Below are positions 33,463 through 42,102 of a stretch of DNA of 64,000 nt, piece after piece. Position numbers and translations under genes: made by a program. Positions within the stretch are counted from its first letter, which is position 1. Each line of letters opens with the position of its first letter. The stretch comes from Hyphomicrobiaceae bacterium (lineage in GTDB: Bacteria > Pseudomonadota > Alphaproteobacteria > Rhizobiales > Hyphomicrobiaceae), in the NCBI GenBank assembly GCA_023384095.1, contig JAHDXT010000002.1, positions 62,001 to 126,000 on the forward strand. The letters are read 5' to 3'. The notes beneath the pieces were generated by a model, which saw only the letters and a list, made by a program, of their open reading frames with translations, was not told the DNA's origin and did not search any database.

Positions 33463-35223
33463 ATGAGCGGCGCCTCCAATCGCATGCCGTACAACAGCGA
33501 CGCGGTTGCCGCCTTGCTGCGCTCGGTCGGCATGAAGTACGTCGCCCTTTGTCCGGGGTCGAGCTACCGCGGCCTGCACGAGAGCCTCGTCAATTTCCTC
33601 GGCAATCGTGATCCCGAGATGCTGCTGTGCCTTCACGAGGAGCATGCGGTCGCGATCGCCCATGGCTATGCCAAGGTCGCGCCGGAGCCGATGGGCGTCC
33701 TCGTGCACGCCAACGTCGGCCTGATGCATGCAACGATGACGATCTATAATGCGTTTTGCGATCGTGCTCCCGTCATCGTGATGGCGGGCACCGCTGCGCT
33801 CGACGCGGCGAAAAGAACTGTTCCTGCCCACTGGCAGCATAGCGTTCTCGATCTTGGCGATCTCGTCCGTACCTACGTGAAATGGGATGACCAGCCCATT
33901 TCGCTGCCGGCCACGTGCGAGTCGATCCTGCGCGCTTGGAACGTCGCCCAGACGGCGCCGCGCGGTCCCGTGTTCCTGTCGCTCGACCAGCGCCTGCAGG
34001 AGGAGCGCAACGAAAACGTCGAAACGCTTCCGGATGCCTCGCGGTATCGGCCCGGCGCGGCAGCTCTGCCACGGCCGGAGCTGATACGCGAGGCCGCCGG
34101 ACTGCTTGCCGGGGCCGCACGTCCCGTGATCCTCGCCGGCCGCGTATCCCGCAGTGAGGCGGCGTGGGGGCAGCGGATCGAGCTGGCCGAAATGCTGGGG
34201 GCGGACGTTTTCACGGATCTCAAGACCGGAGCGGCCTTTCCGACGGATCACAGCCTTCATGCTGCGCAGCCCTCGCTTGGGGTCACGACCAAGCCGGGCG
34301 CCGAGAAGCTGCGCGGCGCTGATGTCGTCCTCAGTCTCGACTGGGTGGATATGGGCAACCTGTTCCGCTTCGCGTGGCCGGAAGGGCCTCCGCAGGCACG
34401 GATCATCCGCTGCTCCGTCGATCGCCATATCCACAACGGCTGGAGCCGCGAGCATCAGGGGCTGGTCCCGGTCGACGTCGACCTGCTGGCCGAGCCGTGC
34501 GATGTCGTGCCCCTGCTCATCGCGCAGCTGCAGCGGGACTCGGGTCAATTGACCGAGAGAGCGGCGGCGCGGCGACAGCGGCGTGAAGCCGAGCAGCGGC
34601 CGCCTGAGCCGCGCAGGGCGCCGGAAGCTCCGCCTGACTCAATCGGGTTGTGGGATCTGGGCGTGGCGTTTGCCGAGGTTATCCGGGACAAGCCGGCAAC
34701 GGTCGCCCGTCTGCCGCTGGGCTGGCATGCGGACGCCTGGCCGATGCGGCATCCGCTCGATTACCTCGGGTACGACGGCGCCGGTGGCATTGGCTCGGGA
34801 CCCGGGATGGGTGTCGGGGCCGCATTGGCGCTGCGCGGCTCTGGACGCCTGGCGGTGGTCATGGTGGGCGATGGGGACTTTCTGATGGGCGCGAGCGCGC
34901 TGTGGACCGCCGCTCATCATCGCATCCCGCTGCTCATGATCGTCGCCAACAATGCCGCTTACCATGTCGACGAGGTGCACCAGCGCACCGTCTCGCGGCA
35001 GCGCAACCGGCCGGTGGACAAGGCATGGGTCGGCCAGCGTATCGATGACCCCGAGGCAGACCTGGTGAAGATCGCCGAGGGCTTCGGATCCGAGGGAGAG
35101 TCCGTCGCCAGCCGCGGGGCTCTGCTGGCGGCGCTGCGTCGGGCGGTTGCCGCAGTGGACGCGGGCGGCCGCTTCCTTCTCGACGTGCGCATTCTCCACG
35201 ACTATCAGCCGGACGCGAGCTAG
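33463..35223 (+). CDS. ThDP-dependent enzyme (acetolactate synthase/benzoylformate decarboxylase-like)
   Basis: About 586 residues, starting at ATG 33463 (MSGASNRMPYNSD), with AGGAG ten bases upstream; ATG 33454 is too close to that site. The Pyr domain has HEEHAVAIAHGYAKV with the glutamate that activates ThDP; the PP domain has VGDGDFLMGASALW then IVANNAAYH, the GDG-x-NN cofactor motif. Between them lies the usual Rossmann-like middle domain, and a proline- and charge-rich linker occurs near residues 355-390. Function is probably a 2-keto acid decarboxylase or synthase. Neighbours suggest it consumes the oxo acid released by the RraA-like aldolase. Confidence 0.88.
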   Translation: MSGASNRMPYNSDAVAALLRSVGMKYVALCPGSSYRGLHESLVNFLGNRDPEMLLCLHEEHAVAIAHGYAKVAPEPMGVLVHANVGLMHATMTIYNAFCDRAPVIVMAGTAALDAAKRTVPAHWQHSVLDLGDLVRTYVKWDDQPISLPATCESILRAWNVAQTAPRGPVFLSLDQRLQEERNENVETLPDASRYRPGAAALPRPELIREAAGLLAGAARPVILAGRVSRSEAAWGQRIELAEMLGADVFTDLKTGAAFPTDHSLHAAQPSLGVTTKPGAEKLRGADVVLSLDWVDMGNLFRFAWPEGPPQARIIRCSVDRHIHNGWSREHQGLVPVDVDLLAEPCDVVPLLIAQLQRDSGQLTERAAARRQRREAEQRPPEPRRAPEAPPDSIGLWDLGVAFAEVIRDKPATVARLPLGWHADAWPMRHPLDYLGYDGAGGIGSGPGMGVGAALALRGSGRLAVVMVGDGDFLMGASALWTAAHHRIPLLMIVANNAAYHVDEVHQRTVSRQRNRPVDKAWVGQRIDDPEADLVKIAEGFGSEGESVASRGALLAALRRAVAAVDAGGRFLLDVRILHDYQPDAS

Positions 35224-35275
35224 GCCGCTGCCGACCACGTGCAAGAGAAATGCGTATCGAAAGAAGAGGGGACAA

Positions 35276-36247
35276 ATGAAGATCAAGAAGGCCAGTCCCG
35301 GCCTGGATCAGCGCAACCGCCTCGGCGAGGTGCTGGGCCGCGATTTCGAGATCGAAGACTATGATTCCGGCCGCCCGCTGGCGGCTCAGGTCGGCGACGC
35401 AGAAGTGATCCTGATACGCGACGTGCCCGTGCCCGCCGAGGTGATCGACGCGGCTCCAAGGCTGAAGCTGATCCAGCGACCCGGTCATCACATCGTCGGT
35501 GTCGATGTCGATCATGCTGGGAAGAGGGGCATCTACGTTTCGCGGTTTCCCTCGCAAGCCATGGGCACGCCCGCCCGCGACGTCGCCGAGCACGCGTTTT
35601 TCCTGCTGCTTGCCGTGGCGAAGCGCTTTCCTGGCTCGGTCGAGATGCTGCGTCAGCGCAAGGTCGGGCTGCCGAAAACGACCCGCGTCAACGGCAAAAC
35701 GCTTGCGCTCGTCGGCGTCGGCAATACGGGGCGCGAGCTGGCGCTGCTCGCCAGGGGCTTTGGAATGCGGGTGATTGCGGTCAAGCGGACCCCGGATGCA
35801 GCCATGGCGAGCGAGCTGGGCCTCGACATGCTGGTTACCACGGAGCACCTCCATGTCGTCCTGGCCCAGGCCGACTTCGTATCTGTGCATCTCCCGAACG
35901 AGCCGAAAACGGTCGATTTTCTGGGGGAGGCCGAATTCGCAGCGATGAAACCTGGCGCATTTCTCATCAATATCGCCCGCGGCCCGATGATCAATAAAGG
36001 CGCGCTTCACGAGGCCCTGTCGTCGGGCAGGTTGGCTGGGGCCGGCCTGGACGTCTACTGGAAAGAGCCTGTCGATCCCGAGGATCCGCTACTCGCTCTG
36101 CCGAATGTCGTCGCGACGCCGCACATCGCCGGCGACACGGTCGATGTCGAGCAGAGGATCGCCGAGCTGACGGCCGAGAATATCCGTCTGATCCGCCGGG
36201 GTGAGCGGCCGCGTTATGTGGTCGGCATCGATGTAAGGCTCGAATGA
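35276..36247 (+). CDS. D-isomer-specific 2-hydroxyacid dehydrogenase
   Basis: A 323-residue NAD(P)-dependent D-2-hydroxyacid dehydrogenase from ATG 35276. The Rossmann motif is GVGNTG (VGVGNTGRELALL); catalytic residues are arginine in NIARGPMI, glutamate in YWKEPVDPEDPLL and histidine in TPHIAGDT. It would reduce a 2-keto acid to its D-hydroxy acid or the reverse (glyoxylate/hydroxypyruvate type). It is the fourth gene of the FAH operon and overlaps the PhyH gene as ATGA, showing translational coupling. Confidence 0.92.
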   Translation: MKIKKASPGLDQRNRLGEVLGRDFEIEDYDSGRPLAAQVGDAEVILIRDVPVPAEVIDAAPRLKLIQRPGHHIVGVDVDHAGKRGIYVSRFPSQAMGTPARDVAEHAFFLLLAVAKRFPGSVEMLRQRKVGLPKTTRVNGKTLALVGVGNTGRELALLARGFGMRVIAVKRTPDAAMASELGLDMLVTTEHLHVVLAQADFVSVHLPNEPKTVDFLGEAEFAAMKPGAFLINIARGPMINKGALHEALSSGRLAGAGLDVYWKEPVDPEDPLLALPNVVATPHIAGDTVDVEQRIAELTAENIRLIRRGERPRYVVGIDVRLE

Positions 36248-37071
36248 TCGGCAGCAGGAAACAGGTGATGGACATGGGAAGCAACAGACTGTCGGATGCC
36301 CAGGTCCGGCAATATCGCCAGGATGGATATCTGTTCCCGATCCCCGCACTCTCGCAGGGCGACGCAGCCGCCTGCATGGGGGTCATAGATCGCTTCGAGG
36401 CGCAGACCGGTAAGAAGGCAGCTCAGGCGATCCGCGGCAAGGGCCATTTGCTTCTGATGCCGCTCTACGAGCTGACGCGTCACCCCGCCATACTCGATGC
36501 TGTCGAGTCGATCATCGGCCCGGACATTCTGTGCTGGAACTCGAGCCTGTTCATCAAGGAGGCCAACGACCCGGCGTATGTCGCTTGGCATCAGGACGTC
36601 TACGATTTCGATGCCCAGAGCGACGGCGTCGTCACCGCTTGGATCGCGCTCTTGCCCAGCACGCGGGAGAACGGGGCCATGCGCGTGATCCCGGGATCGC
36701 AACAAAACCGGAAAGTGGCCCATGTGCAATCGCCGCCCGGTTCGGCGACGATGTTGCGCGATCACCTTGAGATCGCGGTCGAGGTCGATGAAATCCAGGC
36801 GGTCGACATGGTTCTGGAGCAGGGGCAGATGTCATTGCATCACATGCACCTGTACCACGGCTCACCACCGAACCGGTCCAACGTCCGGCGCTGCGGGTTC
36901 GCCATCCGCTACGTCGCGCCTTATGTCTGCGAGAAGGGAGACCCTTATTCGACCACGCTCGTCCGCGGCGTCGACAATCTGGGCCATTTCGGTACGGACC
37001 CCGTTCCCACGCGCGACCTCGATCCCGTCATCCTGGAATTCGTCAACCAGTTCGGCAAAGCGCGCCTGTAG
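36244..37071 (+). CDS. Phytanoyl-CoA dioxygenase (PhyH) family protein
   Basis: A 275-residue Fe(II)/2-oxoglutarate oxygenase family protein. The start overlaps the dehydrogenase stop as ATGA. The HxD motif is WHQDVYDF and the distal histidine is in SLHHMHLYHGS, with arginine in NVRRCGFAIRY for 2-oxoglutarate binding; a GSQ loop follows IPGSQQN. All three iron ligands appear present. It would hydroxylate a small organic substrate. It is the last gene of the operon, and is followed by a 443-base non-coding stretch. Confidence 0.9.
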   Translation: MIGSRKQVMDMGSNRLSDAQVRQYRQDGYLFPIPALSQGDAAACMGVIDRFEAQTGKKAAQAIRGKGHLLLMPLYELTRHPAILDAVESIIGPDILCWNSSLFIKEANDPAYVAWHQDVYDFDAQSDGVVTAWIALLPSTRENGAMRVIPGSQQNRKVAHVQSPPGSATMLRDHLEIAVEVDEIQAVDMVLEQGQMSLHHMHLYHGSPPNRSNVRRCGFAIRYVAPYVCEKGDPYSTTLVRGVDNLGHFGTDPVPTRDLDPVILEFVNQFGKARL

Positions 37072-37514
37072 CAGATGAGACCGGCCGTGCTCGCTCCGCA
37101 GGGATGGGCTGTCTCCGAGCCTATGACCTCGATAGGAGAACTATTGCGAGCCCAACCCCGAGCAAGGCTATTCCCAAAGCCTCCCATCTGGTGACGGGCT
37201 CGCCGCCCGGACGGGTGCCGACAGCGGTGCCTGATGCGCGCGGTCCAGATACAGCATGCGCTCAGTGGCCGAAAACTCACGCCGCACGGCGGCAACGCCA
37301 TATCGCTCGCTCATAGAGGTGCTTTCGGAAGGTCTGGAAAAGGCCGATTTGAAATTGATGGAGCGGAATGCCGGTTTCGGCCGCGCAGCCACCGGCATAC
37401 AGTATCTTCTGGGTAGGGAATCCGTCCATGAGTGCTTCACCCGCCCCGTCGAATAAGTTGGCTTGACCCGCAGCGCGCCAACGCGCAATGAAAGCCCAGA
37501 GCAGGAGCTGAGCC
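37072..37514. other. Intergenic stretch before arsC with a pseudogene remnant
   Basis: These 443 bases hold no intact gene. Several short overlapping open frames occur on both strands with no family similarity, except for a fragment resembling the N terminus of a class V aminotransferase on the minus strand (37168-37314). A TTGACC at 37463-37468 could be a -35 element for arsC, but no matching -10 is convincing. Confidence 0.55.
37168..37314 (-). pseudogene. Possible remnant of a class V aminotransferase N terminus
   Basis: Reading from ATG 37314, the peptide MSERYGVAAVRREFSATERM followed by LYLDRAHQAPLSAPVRAA resembles the start of class V (cysteine desulfurase-like) aminotransferases, where a short helix is followed by YLD-A-H/P-APL and PVRAA. 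The frame then loses similarity and stops after 48 codons. No downstream catalytic lysine region exists. I interpret it as a truncated gene remnant; the similarity is judged by eye and could be coincidental. Confidence 0.35.
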
Positions 37515-37931
37515 ATGGCGATCACGATCTACCACAACCCGTCCTGCGGCACGTCACGCAACACGCTGGCGATGATCAGGCAGTCGGGCGAGGAGCCGGA
37601 GGTCGTCGAGTACCTCGAGACCCCGCCTTCGCGCGAGCGCCTCGTCGAGCTGATCCGGGCCATCGGAATCACGCCGCGCGCGTTGCTCCGGCGCAGGGGC
37701 ACACCCTATGACGCACTCGGCCTCCACGATCCAAAGTGGACGGACGACGAGCTGATCGACCTCATGATCGCGCACCCGATCCTCATTGAACGGCCGATCG
37801 TGGTGACGGCCAAGGGTGCCCGACTCTGCCGGCCATCCGAACTCGTTCTTGAAATTTTGCCGAACCCGGACATAGGGTCCTTCACGAAAGAGGATGGGGA
37901 AGTCGTCCCGCACAAGTCTCGGGGCCGCTGA
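37515..37931 (+). CDS. arsC: Arsenate reductase ArsC, glutaredoxin type
   Basis: A 138-residue ArsC of the R773 type from ATG 37515. The catalytic cysteine is Cys12 in NPSCGTSRNTL, and the arginines that bind arsenate sit in RPIVV and in RLCRPSE. ArsC reduces arsenate to arsenite using glutathione and glutaredoxin in the cytoplasm. No arsenite efflux (arsB/acr3) or arsR gene is nearby. It is followed after 12 bases by an ATP-grasp-like gene, probably cotranscribed. Confidence 0.95.
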   Translation: MAITIYHNPSCGTSRNTLAMIRQSGEEPEVVEYLETPPSRERLVELIRAIGITPRALLRRRGTPYDALGLHDPKWTDDELIDLMIAHPILIERPIVVTAKGARLCRPSELVLEILPNPDIGSFTKEDGEVVPHKSRGR

Positions 37932-37943
37932 AGGTGCTTCAAC

Positions 37944-39221
37944 ATGCTCGACGTCGAAAGTCTGAATGCGGACTGCGCCTGCATCACGCTCGACCGGGAG
38001 GCGCTGTGTCAGGCCCTCGAGACCGAGGTCGAGGATGCAGAGTTCTGCCGCGCCCTCGCGCAGTCGCACCCCACGCTGATCTCGACCTCGCCGGTGTTCA
38101 TTTCGCGCGGTCACGTTCGGCAAATGGCGGAGACGATCGCCGCCATCGAAAGAGTCGCCGAGCTTCCAGGCTATCGCGATGCGGCGCTTGCCGGCGCACC
38201 GAGCATCTGCCGGTACGAGCCGGGCGCCGTCGGCGTCTTCATGGGCTATGACTTCCATCTCGGGGCGGACGGACCGCGTCTCATCGAGATCAATACGAAT
38301 GCCGGCGGCGCGCTGATCAACGCCTTCATTGCACGCGCGCAGAAAGCGTGCTGCACGCCGGTCGACGACCTTTCCTCCGGCCCGCCATCTCTCTCGCCCC
38401 TGGTGGAGATCTTCCGCCGCGAGCTCCGGCGGCAACGCGGGACTGGCGCGGTTCTCGAGCGTGTCGCCATCGTCGATGACAGCCCAGAAAAGCAGTATCT
38501 CTATCCGGAGCTCGTGCTGTTCAGGCACCTGTTCCGTCGCCACGGCATCGAGGCCCTGATCGCGGCGCCGGAAACCCTCGAGCTACGTGACGGCGTGCTG
38601 CGGCACGAGGACCGCGCGATCGATCTCGTCTACAACCGGCTCACCGACTTCATGTTGTCGGCCCCAGAGCATGAAATTTTGCGCGCGGCCTACCAGGCCG
38701 GCGCGGCAGTGGTGACCCCCAACCCTCGGGCCCATGCGCTACTGGCCGACAAGCGCAATCTGATACGGCTGTCGGGTGCCGCAGCCCTTCGCGCGTGGGG
38801 CGTGGACGAGCACACGATTGCGATCCTGTCCCAGCGCATCCCGCGCACCGAGGCCGTCACGCGCGACCGCGCGGCTGAGCTGTGGGATACCCGCTCGAAG
38901 CTGTTTTTCAAGCCTGCAGCCGGCTTCGGCAGCCGTGCGGCCTATCGTGGCGACAAGCTCACCCGCCGGGTTTGGGAAGGCGTTCTTGACGGCGGCTACG
39001 TCGCCCAGGAGCTCGTGCCGCCCAGCGCGCGGACGGTCATCGTCGACGGCGACCGTAAGGCCATGAAGGTCGACGTTCGCAATTACACCTACGGTGGCGA
39101 GGTGCTGTCGATCGCAGCGCGCCTCTACCAGGGCCAGACCACGAACTTTCGCACCCCGGGCGGCGGCTTCGCTCCGGTATTGCCCGGATCGGCGTTTGCC
39201 TGCCCGCCGTCAGTGCTGTGA
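37944..39221 (+). CDS. ATP-grasp-like protein of unknown function, paired with arsC
   Basis: A 425-residue protein that I recognise only as ATP-grasp-like. GYDFHLGADGPRLIEINTNA has the acidic and asparagine residues typical of the metal site in ATP-grasp ligases; KLFFKPAAGFGSRAAYRG resembles the nucleotide-binding lysine and glycine loop, and YVAQELVPPS the hinge region. The order of these pieces is unusual: the metal-like motif comes before the KP-loop, so the fold could be permuted. It begins 12 bases after arsC. A role in glutathione or thiol chemistry would fit arsC, but is inference. Confidence 0.75.
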   Translation: MLDVESLNADCACITLDREALCQALETEVEDAEFCRALAQSHPTLISTSPVFISRGHVRQMAETIAAIERVAELPGYRDAALAGAPSICRYEPGAVGVFMGYDFHLGADGPRLIEINTNAGGALINAFIARAQKACCTPVDDLSSGPPSLSPLVEIFRRELRRQRGTGAVLERVAIVDDSPEKQYLYPELVLFRHLFRRHGIEALIAAPETLELRDGVLRHEDRAIDLVYNRLTDFMLSAPEHEILRAAYQAGAAVVTPNPRAHALLADKRNLIRLSGAAALRAWGVDEHTIAILSQRIPRTEAVTRDRAAELWDTRSKLFFKPAAGFGSRAAYRGDKLTRRVWEGVLDGGYVAQELVPPSARTVIVDGDRKAMKVDVRNYTYGGEVLSIAARLYQGQTTNFRTPGGGFAPVLPGSAFACPPSVL

Positions 39222-39402
39222 GCGCTCAGGGCAGCTCGACCCTCGTCTGAGGATGCGCTTGCGTCGTCTGGATCATCGCAGTCGAGATCGCTGCCGAGCC
39301 CGCAGGTCACGGCAATTGCGGTAGGCCCAACATACCGTCGCGCAATGTGCAGTCGGCAAAACCGCGGATGCACGAGACCTCTGGCAAGCTCACGACGAAG
39401 GG

Positions 39403-39870
39403 TTAGGCGAGGTCCGGCCGGTATTCGCGGATATCGCTGTACTCGACGAATTCGAGCACGTTGCCTTCTGGGTCGCGGATGAAGGAGAGGAAAGTCCCCG
39501 GGCGCACCTCGACGCGCTCCTCCCCGGTCACGAATGTCACGCCGGCTGCCTTCAACCGCGCGATCATCGCGCTCAGGTCGTCGATGATGAAGGTGATGTA
39601 AGCGATGCCCCTGCGCCCCAGGATCCACTCGGCCGGCACTGCGCCTTCGGCCGTCGTCGCGGGCTGAATGAGCTTCAGGCGCTCGCCCCAGGACGTCTGC
39701 AGGCGTGCCACTCGATAGCCATCCTTGGCCATGCCGGCCGGCGTGGATTTCTCCGCTGTCACCTGGTGCTCATTGACCGGCTCGCAGCCCAGCACGTCCA
39801 CGTAGAACGCCCTCAGACTATCGAGATCGTCGCAGCAGATGCCGATCTCCACGGGCGCCGTCATTTTCAT
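39403..39870 (-). CDS. VOC-family (glyoxalase-like) protein
   Basis: A 155-residue vicinal-oxygen-chelate protein from ATG 39870 (MKMTAPVEIGICCDD), with GGAGGAG upstream. It has a single beta-alpha-beta-beta-beta pair: the early segment SLRAFYVDVLGCEPV and the late FIRDPEGNVLEFVEYSD, with the glutamate in EFVEY a possible metal ligand. Members include glyoxalase I, dioxygenases and epimerases; no specific function can be claimed. It is the last gene of the minus-strand run, 29 bases after the E1 dehydrogenase gene. Confidence 0.85.
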   Translation of the reverse strand: MKMTAPVEIGICCDDLDSLRAFYVDVLGCEPVNEHQVTAEKSTPAGMAKDGYRVARLQTSWGERLKLIQPATTAEGAVPAEWILGRRGIAYITFIIDDLSAMIARLKAAGVTFVTGEERVEVRPGTFLSFIRDPEGNVLEFVEYSDIREYRPDLA

Positions 39871-39899
39871 CGTTTCATCTCCTCCGCTATTCCCGGCTT

Positions 39900-42086
39900 T
39901 CACGCCGCGAGCGGCCGGCCTTTGTCCGCCATGACCGCGCGCAGCGCGTCGCGCACCTCGTCAGCCCCGGCGATGGTCGCCCGCTCGAGCACCTTCGACA
40001 CGCTGGGCGCGGCCTCGCCGCCGATCACCCGCTTCACCGGCTGGTCGAGCCAGTCGAACAGCCGGCGCTGCACCTCGTCGCCGATGAGCGTGCCGTAGGA
40101 GGTGCCGAGCGCGCCCTGCTCGACGACCAGCACGTTGTTGGTCTTCTGCGCGCTGGCCGTGATGGTCTCCCAGTCGAGGCTCGCCCGGTCGAGGGACCGG
40201 AGATCGATCACCTCCGCGTCGAGGCCGAGCTCCTCGACCACGTCCAGGACGACACGGGTCATGGAGAGGTAGGTTAGGATCGAGACCTCGGCCCCCTGGC
40301 GCACCACGCGGGCGCGGCCGATCGGGATCAAGTAGTCGAGATCGTCGACGGGCGCCGGACCGGTGCTGTTGTAGAGATCGACGTGCTCGAGCACGAGGAC
40401 CGGGTCCTCGCACGAGATCGCGCTGTTCATGAGGCCCACATAGTCGAAGGGCGTCGAGGGCGCGAGGATGCGCCAGCCGACGCTGGTGGCGAAGATGCCG
40501 GCGGGGTCCATCGAATGCTGCGATCCGTAGCCCGTGCCCATGGCGACCTTGGTCCGCAGCACCAGCGGCACGGCGGTGTCGCCGCCGAACATGTGGCGGG
40601 CCTTGCCCACCTGGTTGAATACCTGATCCGCCGCGACCCACATGAAGTCGGCGTACATGAACTCGACGACGGGCCGGTAGCGGCCGTCCATGGCGATGCC
40701 GCCGGCAAGCCCGGTGAACGCATTCTCGCTGATCGGCGTGCCGAGCACACGGTCCGGGAAATCGGCCGCGAGCCCGCGGGTGGCGCCGTTGGTGCCGCCC
40801 TTGAGGCGGTGGATGTCCTCGCCCAGGATCACCACCCGCTCGTCCGTCTGCATACGCCGGTGCATCACGTCGGCGATGACGTCGATGAACTTGCGATCCT
40901 CGATGCGTCCGGCGAAGGTCTCGAGCTCCGCGAAGCGCTTTCCGTTGAGCTCGGTGAGGTCGCCACGCACGCCTTCGTCGCGGAAGGACGGCGACGGCCA
41001 CAACTCGTCGCGGATGCGCCGGCGGTTTCCGTCGGGCTCCGTGAGCGCGTCCGCCGCCCGCGCCATGGCCTCCTCGGCGCGCAGGCGCAGCGCATCGACT
41101 TGCGTCTGATCGAGGAGGCCGCGCCCGATCATCTCCGCGGCCACGCGGTCCAGCGGATCGCGGGCGCGCCATGCCGCCTCCTCCTCCTTCGTGCGATAGC
41201 CGAAGGCGCTGCCCGGCAGCGGCCCGCTCTGGTGGAGATAGCGGTAGACCTCCGCTTCGATGATCGTCGGCCCGTGGCCTGCGCGCATGTGCGCCACGGC
41301 CTGGTCCATCGCCAGCTTGACCGCCAGCGGGTCCATGCCGTCGATCCGCCAGGCGGGGATGTTGAAGGCCTGCCCGCGGGAGGACAGGCGCGGCTCGGCC
41401 GTCGATTCCTCGACCGTCGTGGCGACCGCATAGCGGTTGTTCTCGATGAAGAAGCACAAGGGCAGGCGCCAGGCCGCGGTCAGGTTCATCGTTTCCAGGA
41501 CCGAGCCGATGTTGACCGCCCCGTCGCCGAAATAGGTCACCGCCACGTCGCCCGTCCCGGCGCGCTTATGCGCCCAGGCGGCGCCGGCCGCGAGCGGCAC
41601 CCCGCCGCCGACGATGGCGTTCGTGCCGAGCGCCCCCGCCTCGTCCCAGCGCAGATGCATGGAGCCGCCGCGTCCTTTGCAGAAGCCCTGGGCAAGCCCC
41701 ATGATCTCCGCCAGCGTGCGACCGAGCAGCGCGTTCACATCGTCCGGCAGCTCCGCCAGCGGATCGAGGCCGTCCTGCGCGACGTAGCCGAGGGCCTTGG
41801 CGAGGAACTGGTGGTGGCCGCGGTGCGAGCCGTTGACCTGATCGCTGGTTCTCAGAGCCATGACCGAGCCGACCGCGCCGCCCTCCTGGCCGATGCTCGA
41901 ATGGGCCGGCCCGTGCACGAGACCCTCGCTGACGAGCTCGAGCACCTTCTCCTCGAACGCGCGGATGAGATGGAGATTGGTGAGCATCGCTCCCAGCAGC
42001 TTCGGGTCGGCCGCCGTCCAGTCGGCTTTCGTGCTGCGGATCTCCACCCAGGGCACTCGCGGCTGCAGGCGTATCGTCTCGGGCAT
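39900..42086 (-). CDS. Fused E1 alpha/beta 2-oxoacid dehydrogenase component
   Basis: A 728-residue fusion. Residues 1-330 are E1-alpha with the ThDP motif GDG (187-189) in YFGDGAVNIGS and ENNRYAV; from about 400 the E1-beta part begins (KFIDVIADVMHRRM, then GEDI, TPISENAFTGLAGG, and EVIDLRSLDRASLDW). Start ATG 42086 is chosen; ATG 42116 would overlap the upstream SDR. It would decarboxylate a 2-oxo acid or cleave acetoin-type compounds. No E2 or E3 gene lies anywhere in the window, so it either uses distant partners or is not part of a classical complex. Confidence 0.9.
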   Translation of the reverse strand: MPETIRLQPRVPWVEIRSTKADWTAADPKLLGAMLTNLHLIRAFEEKVLELVSEGLVHGPAHSSIGQEGGAVGSVMALRTSDQVNGSHRGHHQFLAKALGYVAQDGLDPLAELPDDVNALLGRTLAEIMGLAQGFCKGRGGSMHLRWDEAGALGTNAIVGGGVPLAAGAAWAHKRAGTGDVAVTYFGDGAVNIGSVLETMNLTAAWRLPLCFFIENNRYAVATTVEESTAEPRLSSRGQAFNIPAWRIDGMDPLAVKLAMDQAVAHMRAGHGPTIIEAEVYRYLHQSGPLPGSAFGYRTKEEEAAWRARDPLDRVAAEMIGRGLLDQTQVDALRLRAEEAMARAADALTEPDGNRRRIRDELWPSPSFRDEGVRGDLTELNGKRFAELETFAGRIEDRKFIDVIADVMHRRMQTDERVVILGEDIHRLKGGTNGATRGLAADFPDRVLGTPISENAFTGLAGGIAMDGRYRPVVEFMYADFMWVAADQVFNQVGKARHMFGGDTAVPLVLRTKVAMGTGYGSQHSMDPAGIFATSVGWRILAPSTPFDYVGLMNSAISCEDPVLVLEHVDLYNSTGPAPVDDLDYLIPIGRARVVRQGAEVSILTYLSMTRVVLDVVEELGLDAEVIDLRSLDRASLDWETITASAQKTNNVLVVEQGALGTSYGTLIGDEVQRRLFDWLDQPVKRVIGGEAAPSVSKVLERATIAGADEVRDALRAVMADKGRPLAA

Positions 42087-42102
42087 GATGAATGTCGCTC
42101 TG

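Noticed and set aside
37463-37500. Sigma-70-like promoter for arsC (TTGACC)
   Set aside because: No matching -10 at 16-18 bases; too weak to list.
39222-39402. Inverted repeat around TTGCGGTA and TACCG in the convergent gap after the ATP-grasp gene
   Set aside because: Imperfect stem with mismatches and no T-run; not a credible terminator.
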